NCBI GenBank assembly: GCA_030849065.1
Contig: JASAON010001561.1
Coordinates: 1 to 56,164, forward strand
Origin: Jaenimonas drosophilae
Lineage: Eukaryota; Euglenozoa; Kinetoplastea; Trypanosomatida; Trypanosomatidae
Length of the DNA: 56,164 bases
Reading direction: 5' to 3'
A program made the position numbers and the translations under genes. Each line of letters begins with the position of its first letter. Within the stretch, counting starts at the first letter, position 1. Positions 20,470 to 29,800 of the stretch are shown piece after piece. The notes under the pieces were generated by a model. That model was not told the origin of the DNA, searched no databases, and saw only the letters and a list, made by a program, of their open reading frames with translations.

Positions 20470-21040
20470 CCACTGAAACCTTTTTCGGTGGCGGGGGAAT
20501 TTTCTGATGTGGGCTGTTGGATGCTTCTCTGCTATGAGGTACATCTGTGTAACAAGCCTTGTTTTGCGTACGCAATCTATTTCTCTGTTTTTTCATATCA
20601 GTGATGCGACGGCACGGAGTTGCCGAAGAGGTTTTGCTCACATCAAGTACGGATAACCCCTTGGCTAGCTTCACCTCAAAGTTACACCAGAAGTGGGCGA
20701 ACTCTCATCATTTTATGGGTTAGTTGCGTGACATAAAAATGCATCTCTGCTGTATGTAGGAAAAATCAACGCCACCCTTTGCGTTACCATCAAAAGTGGA
20801 TGTCTCACGGCAAATATATTCATTGGTGAAGTTCTGGGATATCAAGCAAAAATAGCTACTGACAGTGTGTATCAGGAATGTGATTCTCCTGCCAAGAGGT
20901 TAGTCAGGCTGACTGGTTAATGTTTTTCTCCCTCTGTTCTTTATGTTTTCTCATTTCTTGCGATATCAAAGATCTGAGGTGCAGATTGTGGACATCTGAA
21001 CCCACAGGACGTGGTGAGCTTCAAATTCTCTTGCAGGAGA
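20470..21040. other. Intergenic region between OvoA and the next gene
   Basis: About 570 bases without coding potential. Near its right end, a short C/T stretch leads to CAG at 21034-21036, five bases before the ATG at 21041, a possible trans-splice acceptor. Confidence 0.4.
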
Positions 21041-22552
21041 ATGGTTCTGTCATCTAATTTGCCGCACGTTCGGTGCTTGCGCGGGCTGGTAAAGACGGTT
21101 CCAATCTCCGCATGTTGCTCTTTGACTTGCGCCATGCCGAAGCGTGGTCATGCTTCGCAAGGATTTGGTGACCGAATTGGAGGACTCCCTCATATTCGCG
21201 ACTCCCCGCTGCCTCCACGACCGGCAAACTACGTTCCCCCGAGCGAGCGAAACCCAGAAGATGAATCGTTAGCTTTTTTGCCGGGAGCAAAGCCGTCATC
21301 TCAGAAGCCTCACAAAACTGTCTTGGGAGAAGGGCAGTGCTACGCACCTGAGCTCTCAGAAACGCCGTTGAAGCCAGTGCAATACATGGATGAAGATGCT
21401 GCACGCGTGAAGAGTACGAGTCCATACTCTGGGAGGTCACTGGTGGGAGGAAGCGTTAGTGACGGTGGAGACTACTATCATTCAGTAGCCACAGAGTCTG
21501 AGAATCTCCACATTGTGTCAAATGGCACGAATGAACCACGAAGTGAGCGACTTGGCACATTTCATGATCACCGTTTGGATCCACATCTTCTGCGCAGCGA
21601 CACATTGTTTTCTTCAAAGCATGAGTTCACTCGCTTGGAGGAGGTTAGCGAGGAGAGAATGCACGTAGGTGGTGCAAAAGGACCCATTCCGCGAGTTCGT
21701 CAAATGGAGATCGATGCCCAGGCTCTCGAGAAATCGTACGGGTCACCTGAGTACCCAGAGCTTCTTCGGACATTTAGGAAAAACTATGGAGCAAAGGCCG
21801 CGGTAAGTGGTGACGAACCGTCAGGAAAAGTAAAGTACAGTTCCGAGGACGAGGCACGAGGGCTCACCGGCGAACCACTTGACTATCTCCGGGGAAGCAG
21901 TCGCCTCCAATCGCAACTCACCACTGGACCTCATGCGTATAATCCTTTGACAGTTCTGCAGCGTAGTGGTGCAGTGCGCTACGAAGGATATGCTTTTCCG
22001 CCCACAGTGGAGCTGGGAAAGCTAAAGTCGATGGAAGATGTTGGAAAACTCCGCGAAGCTCACCGAGGTGGTGTCATTGGAGAAGTTCGACGATCTTTTA
22101 ACGCCCTGGTCGGGCGGCCTGATCCAGACAACTACGTCGCCACGGCTGACAAGCCAATGGAGGACACCCATTTGGTATATCGAACACTTGGACTTGACGC
22201 GGTACAGCGGAGGCAAATGCGGTTCATGTTGACCGACTTTGACTACGCAGACAGAAATACTGCGTTCCACGTGATGATGTCATATCCCTACACAGATTGG
22301 ATTCATGCCTTTTATATGGTTCTGGTAGGTTGGTGTCTGTACCAACTTCAGGTGAGATACGAAGCCTTCTCGTTCTACGATGAGTATCTTGGTTTGGATC
22401 TGCGCCAGGCTCCCAGTGTTAAGAAGCCGTTTCTCGTGGGTGTTACTGTTGTCGTGATGCTCTTCGTGCTGTTCCAGCCGCTTCTCGTGGCAAGTATTGC
22501 CACAAACCGAGCCTACAGAATCGCAATGCGCCGACCCATAGGGCCTCCATAG
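21041..22552 (+). CDS. Putative mitochondrial membrane protein of unknown function
   Basis: 503 residues from the ATG at 21041 (GTG codons upstream are not used; a CAG acceptor lies five bases before the ATG). I do not recognise the family. The first 35 residues (MVLSSNLPHVRCLRGLVKTV...) are basic and lack acidic residues, as in a mitochondrial presequence. Another in-frame ATG follows at MPKRGHASQ. The middle 350 residues are hydrophilic with no clear domain. The C-terminal 100 residues hold two hydrophobic segments (about 418-440, DWIHAFYMVLVGWCLYQL; about 463-489, PFLVGVTVVVMLFVLF) separated by an acidic aromatic loop, and a basic tail. This two-span C-terminus resembles accessory subunits of inner-membrane complexes, but that is an inference. 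Confidence 0.7.
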   Translation: MVLSSNLPHVRCLRGLVKTVPISACCSLTCAMPKRGHASQGFGDRIGGLPHIRDSPLPPRPANYVPPSERNPEDESLAFLPGAKPSSQKPHKTVLGEGQCYAPELSETPLKPVQYMDEDAARVKSTSPYSGRSLVGGSVSDGGDYYHSVATESENLHIVSNGTNEPRSERLGTFHDHRLDPHLLRSDTLFSSKHEFTRLEEVSEERMHVGGAKGPIPRVRQMEIDAQALEKSYGSPEYPELLRTFRKNYGAKAAVSGDEPSGKVKYSSEDEARGLTGEPLDYLRGSSRLQSQLTTGPHAYNPLTVLQRSGAVRYEGYAFPPTVELGKLKSMEDVGKLREAHRGGVIGEVRRSFNALVGRPDPDNYVATADKPMEDTHLVYRTLGLDAVQRRQMRFMLTDFDYADRNTAFHVMMSYPYTDWIHAFYMVLVGWCLYQLQVRYEAFSFYDEYLGLDLRQAPSVKKPFLVGVTVVVMLFVLFQPLLVASIATNRAYRIAMRRPIGPP

Positions 22553-22760
22553 GGATTTCTGGGTTGGGATTACGAATGGAACTTCTTTCCAGTACACCAT
22601 TATGTTATGAACGTTTCTGCAACGCTTGTGTACATTAGGGTTGATCTTTTCATTATGCCAACATCTGTGACTTTGCGTGTTTTCCTTGGTCTCCTTCGTT
22701 AGCCTGTCAGCAGCATCGCGCATCGCGGACGCAACAGTATTGTTTTAGATACGGGGCGTT

Positions 22761-22783
22761 GCTGCCCCCCTTTTTCTTTTTAG
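22761..22783 (+). promoter_or_regulatory. Polypyrimidine tract and AG acceptor
   Basis: A C6 run followed by an almost pure T/C tract (22765-22781) ends in TAG at 22781-22783, 42 bases before the ATG at 22825. It is a strong candidate for a spliced-leader acceptor. Confidence 0.65.
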
Positions 22784-22824
22784 GTAATCGGTGTTGTCAC
22801 TTGGAGTGAGTGTGGACTGACTCT

Positions 22825-24444
22825 ATGTCTTCTCCTTCTTCATCTGGGAGTGTCTGCTTAGAGGTGGCAGATCTCACAGAACTTCATAGTGGGCCGAGCC
22901 CTCTCAACGCATGCTCTTCTCCCCTTCTGCCACAGGAAGGCCATTTGTTACCGCCGCCATCACCAGTTACTTCATTGACGTCTTCACTGGTGGCACCATT
23001 TGGTCGAAAAGTGAGGCGACGTGTTGCCTTTTTGATTGAAGGCAGTGATGGCGTAACCATTCAGCGGTACCAGGAGGACTCTACGCCGACAATTCAAGAG
23101 TCTGAGAAGAGTTCCAAAGGAGATGAGCAACCATCCAGTTCGTGGAGTAGGGGCGAGGAGCTGGAATCACTGCGTGAGTTAGCTCAAATTCGTGGACCCG
23201 ACGTTGCACGAGTGGCGAGCGACCTAGGACGGGAGGTTACACATGTCGACAGTGGTGTAGTTAGACACAATGGCCATCTGCGTGACCAACACAAGAATCT
23301 TCCGACGGAACCACCAGCACCCCCCAAGTGCGGGAGTCTTCCCTCCCAAATCTCCCCGCCGCAGCACGCTGTACCACCCACTGCGCGTGGCTCGCCACAA
23401 CGACCAGTAGGTATTGCTGCGCAGCGGGGAAATGTGGTGGCCGTGCCCCCCATCTCGAGCCCCCGCACTGTCTCCAGCCCGAGGTGTGGCGTCCCTAGCA
23501 CAAGTGGAGCGTGGGGAACGTTCAATAGTCGCCGTAGCTCCTTGTCGACTGGATTATCGATGACCACTGCAGGTTCACCAATGTTTCTTGAAGTCATTGA
23601 GGCAGGCAATCACTCCACTGCACATCCTGCATCCAGCACGGGAGCTCTTGATGCTGCTGTGCGCAGTTTTGATTCTACCGGCGCTCCACTCACTCCACTG
23701 AATTTTCTGTCGGGAAGCAATAATAGCTCTCCTGCCAACGCGCGATTTGCGCGACCAAGACATCTTCCGCCCATTTCTGAAGGATTGTGGCAAATTCCTG
23801 CTCCAGAGGAGTACAGTGATTCTGCATCCTTCACTGAGAGTTCCATTGCACCAATGCTCCTCCCTACACAGGAGGGCCTCGCTCCCATTTCTCAGATGGC
23901 TTCTGAAGAGCCGGGGATTTTCTCCCAGCCCCCGTCTGATCATCATTTGCTGTCCCCTGAGGAGGTCCCACGATTTCTTTCCCACCCCTCTCGTCTGGAA
24001 TCTCCTCCAGAGGAAGCGGTGGGCTTCTCAGCACCTTCTCCACGCACTAGTTTTTCTGTCCGGGCGGAGCAGTCCACAAGCTCCAACCTGCTCATTCACC
24101 CCCTTGTTAGCAGCTTTACCGGATTTCAGAACGCATCATCAAGCTTCTCTGCTTTTGCTGGGGGTCCAGCCTTGGCCATAACACCACAACCTCCAAGTGC
24201 CTCGCCGAATGTGATGTCTTCTAGCAACACGAGCTATCCTGGTGTCCCACCATTCCCCCGTAATTTCGGGGATAGCACAAATGAGTGGTGGAGAGATGTC
24301 AGTAGCAGCAATAGCAGTGTAGTTGGACCGCATCGAGGATCTTTGAGCACAAATCTCTTCGCATCACGACCTAACCCACTCCAGGTTAATGTTCCTGAGC
24401 CTCCTGAGAATAGCTCGATTCGATCTTCGACGACGATTCGATAA
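22825..24444 (+). CDS. Ser/Pro-rich protein with a putative PP1-docking motif, function unknown
   Basis: 539 residues from the ATG at 22825 (a GTG lies 15 bases upstream). Most of the chain is Ser/Pro-rich and probably disordered, with many SP sites that could be phosphorylated. One segment near the N-terminus looks structured: FGRKVRRRVAF at residues 59-69, then LIEGSDGVTIQRYQED. It contains RVAF (66-69) preceded by arginines, which fits the RVxF docking motif of protein phosphatase 1 regulators. No signal peptide, membrane span or known domain is visible. The reading frame is long and uninterrupted for a gene with this composition, and it is followed by a 2.4-kb gap. Function unknown; a phosphatase-targeting or signalling scaffold is one possibility. 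Confidence 0.7.
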   Translation: MSSPSSSGSVCLEVADLTELHSGPSPLNACSSPLLPQEGHLLPPPSPVTSLTSSLVAPFGRKVRRRVAFLIEGSDGVTIQRYQEDSTPTIQESEKSSKGDEQPSSSWSRGEELESLRELAQIRGPDVARVASDLGREVTHVDSGVVRHNGHLRDQHKNLPTEPPAPPKCGSLPSQISPPQHAVPPTARGSPQRPVGIAAQRGNVVAVPPISSPRTVSSPRCGVPSTSGAWGTFNSRRSSLSTGLSMTTAGSPMFLEVIEAGNHSTAHPASSTGALDAAVRSFDSTGAPLTPLNFLSGSNNSSPANARFARPRHLPPISEGLWQIPAPEEYSDSASFTESSIAPMLLPTQEGLAPISQMASEEPGIFSQPPSDHHLLSPEEVPRFLSHPSRLESPPEEAVGFSAPSPRTSFSVRAEQSTSSNLLIHPLVSSFTGFQNASSSFSAFAGGPALAITPQPPSASPNVMSSSNTSYPGVPPFPRNFGDSTNEWWRDVSSSNSSVVGPHRGSLSTNLFASRPNPLQVNVPEPPENSSIRSSTTIR

Positions 24445-26897
24445 TGAGAGCGAATAAATAGATGCCGGATGTATTTCTATTTTTCTTGTAGAACGTTGCC
24501 ACTACTCACAAGTTGCCGCTGATTTCAATTCATGGCGGCGAAAGTAAGTTTTGCCGTGGAGTTGCAGTTGGCAGGTGTATATTGTCCAGCTACGACACTT
24601 TGTGCTTCTCTGGGTAATCACCAACGATGCCAAGTTTCTCCTTCGGTCGGAATGTCCTTGACAACTCTGGGAGTTTGAGGCAACAGCTTACGCTGAAGCT
24701 CCTGCCAATGTCCAGCCTTACTTTCCATTTTGTGTTCCGGCGTTCCTTGTGTCACGAATCACGTGAGTGCACGGCGAAGCTAACTACTTTCCCCCTTGTA
24801 GATAGTTCTGAGTGTATGAACGGTGAGGGGTGTGACCAAGTCATATTCTATACCTGCGCCGATTCGCCCGCATCCTTGGGTGGTTGCACCGGTCTCTTCC
24901 CTCTTCCTTCTCAAAACTGGAAGTGGACTCCGCTCACTTGTTTGCTTTATGCCCATTTCCGCCGTATTCTACTTTGATGGTTTCCTATCATTGTTGTCGA
25001 ACATGATTTTTGGCGTCGTGAGCTCATCACTTTGTTCATTGTTGCCCTAAGCGTGGCGGGCGGATGGATCTTGATTGGACTCAGCACTGTCACATCAAGA
25101 TTCCACCGAACTTCTGTTGTTGCTGCCGCTTGCAGTGGGTGATACATTTCCTGAGATTCCTCCCTCACTTTTTTAAATTTGTTTGTGATGCAGCTCCATG
25201 TTGCTTTGTGTTTCCTCTGAGTTGGAAATGCACTTCTTGCGCTCAGTTGATTTCTTGCTACCAGCGCCGTACTCACCGAGAGGCTAGATGAGCCAAAGAT
25301 ATCAATTCTCAGCTGCACCACCACCCATTCCCATGCCATTCTTCGTGAGCACTGTGAACTGTTGCTGCTCACACACTTGCTGTCGTTGGGTCCTGAGCAG
25401 AGGCATTCATACAACAATACCTCGGCTGATCCACGTTAACCCCTGTGGATACTGTGCGATTTTTCGTTGATGTTGTCACTGCGCCACACAGATGCCGTCG
25501 TGCAAACCGTTCACCTTGCGCCATGAATCTCTCATCTGACATCGAGTGCGTTGCTGCCAACAGGGCTAACCTTTGGTTTCGTGGTGGGGGTACCTTCGAT
25601 CTCTTTCTTTTGTTGTGTTTTGCAATCCCACCTTTGCATCTCGCTATGCTTCCCAGTCTTATGTCAACATGATGCCACGGATATATAGAAGATGTGCGAG
25701 AGGAAGCAAGAGGAGATGTTGAACAACATTTTGGGATCAAAAGATACATGTCACTTCCTTTGAAGTTTTTTTTGCTCTATTTTTGCTTCTGGTGACCTCT
25801 GTAACTGTATTGTTTGGTAAATTTGCCGTTGCGGGGTTAATTCTTATCCACCTTTGTCAGCCATTGTGACTCAGGCTATCGGAATACATGCTCAGAGTTT
25901 CTGCACAGGTGACGGCTGGCGGGGGTACACAGCTCCTTGCTGCGCTTCAGTTCTCACCTATGGAAGGCAATCCACGCGGATTCATTCATTCTCAACTGAT
26001 GGCTCAATGAAGGAGATCGCCCGCATTCTCACCGGCATTAGCAGACATCGTGCTACTTTGCGTTAGGAGAGGGCGACACTTCCCCCATCTGGCGTGCAGG
26101 GCTCTCTCATGCTTCAACTACCTCCTACGCACGTATCGCATCCCTCAGGCTACAGTAATGCCACCGTACCTCGTGCGTCCCCCGCATCTCCGCGGCCACC
26201 ACTAACGAAGGTGCAATTGCTCATTCCCCCTTTTTTATCTTGTTTTGTGTTCCGTTCTATCTAATGGTGGCCACCAAGCTGAACAGTCGTGATTTGACAT
26301 TTTATTGTCGATACGGCGCAGTGATGCATGGTGATTCCATTCGACGGCGGTTGTGGATTTATCCGTGCAGCAAGTTTGACGGCCTCTGCAGGGCCGTTGA
26401 CATGTATGCCTATTTTGCCCCAAGCTCTGAGTTTCCCTTTGGATAACGTGTCTTTCTCATTTTCTTTCGCGTTGTTGTGCCTTTTTCAGTTTTTTCCTGT
26501 CAGTCCTTGCCGCTAGTGCTGCTAACAACATGTGGGTCTTCACTGGCGCATTTCCGTCTCCTGTTGCGCCACAGTTGCTGGCCTATCCGTCTTTCCCGTT
26601 TCCTCGCTCAACACAGTCGACATTGATGGTGATGATTATCTCGCCGGTCTCCCACTAATGTTCGAATGCGATGCCAAAACAATGATGAATACTCTTTGAC
26701 TTGATGATTGGTGTGTCTCTAACCGTAAATATGAGCTGCGCTTATGAACGATGCTTCCTCTTTGTTTGCGCGTGTTTTCTTTGAAGGCCTGCTTTGTGCG
26801 CCATCACTTCACACCGCACATAGATTGGGTTTCGATCCATCCATAGAGCACAGTCAAGTTAATCAGGCACAAGTTTCTCCATCAGCGATTAGAGAAA
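24445..26897. other. 2.45-kb stretch without a clear gene; possible SPATA6-like relic at its left end
   Basis: The longest gene-poor interval of the plus-strand unit. At 24532 an ATG opens MAAKVSFAVELQLAGVYCP, which resembles the start of the SPATA6 N-terminal domain (KxxxxxVELQLxAVxCPG in vertebrate SPATA6), but the frame stops after about 45 codons and I could not follow the match into another frame with confidence. Further right only short frames occur (for example 24627-24977, 25854-26066, 26240-26446), none recognisable. The sequence is T-rich and pyrimidine-rich in places. It could be a long 3' untranslated region, a decayed gene, or hold non-coding RNAs I cannot recognise. Confidence 0.4.
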
Positions 26898-29800
26898 ATG
26901 CTGCATCGTGACTTCTTGCGAGCGCGCCGTGGGTCCACTTCTGAATCCCACCCCACCCCACCCACCCACGGCCGCAAAGCGCGTCCAAACACCGCGCGAC
27001 ATTCATCGACCATAGCATGCTCAACCCCCCTATCATCTGTTGCGGGTTCTTCTCTTGCCTCGATCACCGCGCTTACAGGGTCTGCAAACACCAGTAGCAT
27101 GAGCGCAACCCCTCATACAGCCCGCTGTCGTGGAGAGGGAGGGGCCTTCCAAGATGAGCTGTCCATAGCACCTCGGCCACCTGTAAATCAACCCTCGGAG
27201 GCATTCGCACGACATATGAGCTCATCATCACTGGCATCTGGAACTCACCCTCCAGTATCTTCTCCGGCGGAGAAGGTGAGTGTTGCAGTTCGATGCCGAC
27301 CGCCAAATCCGGAACAGGGAGAGCGCCAGGAAGATGTTATCGTCTCCATGGATCCAAGAAGTCGAGAGGTGTACCTCCTGGACGAAGGGTCGCACAAGTG
27401 GCGGGTGGATACACCTATATGGTCGTGTAGAGGACCAGCGCGAGATGGCAGTGCAACATCTACACAGGCTCAAATCTACGAACAGGTTGGCCGCCCTTTG
27501 CTCCTGCATGCCTTGGATGGCTACAACAGCACCTTAATGGCTTACGGGCAAACCGGTAGCGGGAAAACCTACACCATGATGGGAGGGCTGAAGCTATCTG
27601 GGGAGTTTCGCGAAGAGTCGGCAGAGTATGGTCTCGTTCCTCGCATTTGCTACGACCTGTTTGAGGAAATCGATCGCCGCTCTTTCACAGCGCCTTCAGG
27701 CGAGACCCTCAGTTGGGAGGTCCACGTGCGATTCGTAGAAATCTACTGTGAGCGCATCAGTGATCTGCTCAACGGTGGAGCGTCAATCAGCATCCGTGAA
27801 GAGATCACGTCGGATGCCGCTTCCTTTGTGCTGCTTGGTGCCACACGGATTCGTGCCCACAATACCGTAGATCTCCTCCGAGCATTGAATACTGGCAACA
27901 AATGCAGGAAAACTGCCAGCACGAAATCCAACGAACGTAGCAGCCGCAGCCATGCCATCTTTATTATGGAGCTCACCGAGATACTCTCTTTCGTGGAGCC
28001 CGATGGCAGTGTGGTGAGCGCACCTAGCAAAAGCCTCGCCTTCCGCTTAGTCGACCTTGCCGGCAGTGAGCGGGTCAGCGAGACCGGCGTGATGGGGCAG
28101 CAACTGAAAGAGGCTCGCGACATCAACCTTTCTCTCTTTACACTAGGTATGGTGATTGAGAGTCTCACAGACAAGCGTCGATGCATCAAGCCTCCTTACA
28201 GAGATAGTGCACTGACGAAGCTTCTACGGGATGCATTTGGTGGCAACAGCAAGACGACGATGATATGCACCATTGGACCGTGTGAGGCACATCGACAACA
28301 AACTATTCAGACACTAAACTACGCAGCAAAGGCACGACGCGTCCTCAACAAGCCTCATGTGGATGAGGATCCTTCAGCGGCAGAGCTTCGGCGGGCGAAT
28401 GCGGAGTTGCTCAACCTTCGCCGGGAGCTGGTGGATGCTCAGAAGTCGGGCACTCACCACGCCCAGATTGAGGCACAGCTTAAGGAGGCCCATGATCGAC
28501 TTCGTCGCGATCAGGCAGAGGCGCGAGAGCGGAAGCTCGCGTTGGAAAAGCGGGAGTCAGCGCTTGCAGCCCGTCTGCGAGAGGTTGAGGCTCAGCGACA
28601 GTTGTATGAATCTCAAATGTCGGCTCTTGAGCAGGAAGCTGAACGTGCTAAGGCTGAGCAGACGAAGCGGGAGCAAGATCTTAATCGAGCCTATCGACAG
28701 GCCGAAAAGAGTAATCAGCTTCGCCTAGTTGAACTTCAGCGACAGCAGGATGCCTCTGAGCATGCTCTGAAGGCGAAGGAGGAGGAACTTATCCAGCATC
28801 AGCGTGAGGTCGAAGGAAAGTTGCAGAAGATGGAGCTTCAGTCCAGACATCGCGTTGACGAGCTCCTTCGCCAGCAAAGAGAAGTGGAGGCAGAGTTCAG
28901 GCGCAGGGAGGAGGAAGCCAAGCAAAAGGAGCGTGAAATTGCTTCGCGACAGCGCAAAGCCGAGGAGGACGCCCGCCAACGCGAGGAACACATTCGAGGG
29001 ATGGAGGAGGAATGGACGAAGCACGTTCAATGCATTGAAGAGGAGTTTCGGTCGAGAGAGGATTCTATTGCGAAGCGTATGAAGGAGGCACAGGAGCGAC
29101 TCAAACTTGCCGAAGATGAAGCGCGCGTGCGGGAAGGAGAGATGAAGGAAAGGTGGAGCGAGGCCGAGCAGCAGGCACGGCGCCTGCAAACGGAAATGGA
29201 AAGGAAGCAGGCAGAGCTCGATCGCCGAGTACTGGAACTGAATCGCCAAGCACAGCAACGAGAGCTGGAGCTCAATCACAAGCTTCATGATGCCGAATAC
29301 CAGCTTCACCGGCGCGAGAAGGAGTCCCAGCACCACCAAGAGGAGGTGGAACTGCTAAAGGAAGAGGCTGCGCGCCAGTCGGCATCTGTTCTTTTCAAGG
29401 AAAAATCGTGGCAGGAGCAGCAATCTATTCTGACTGACAGCCTACGACTCCGTGAGGAGCAAATACGCCGACGTGAAGCCGAGCTCAGCGCCCAATTTGA
29501 CGAATTGATGAATACGCGCGGCAACTGGGAGCGGGACTACGCAGCGAAAGTAGCAGTGCTGCAGGTATCACACGACGAAACGGCAGTCGCCCTCAAACAG
29601 AAGGAGTCGGTCCTGCAGCAGCGTGATCAAGAGCTACATCAACTGCGCGCCGACTTCGAGTCGCAGTCTGCTGCGAAGGAGATGGATTTCAAGCGCAAAG
29701 AGCTCGCGCTCTTGGCACAGATGAATGAGGGCGAAGCCAGAGCGCAGCGAGAGCGTCATATCAACCTGAGGTCGAAGGAAGATGTGCAGCGGGCAATGGA

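Noticed and set aside
22634..22640. Single TTAGGG-like word
   Set aside because: One copy only; no telomeric repeat array is present in the window.
25854..26446. Short plus-strand frames of about 60-70 codons in the 2.45-kb gap
   Set aside because: Length is expected by chance and nothing in the translations is recognisable.
28725..29339. Leu-rich open frame of 204 codons on the minus strand
   Set aside because: Mirror image of the kinesin coiled coil (Glu/Gln/Arg codons read backwards give Leu, Phe and Ser). It looks hydrophobic but has no gene-like context.
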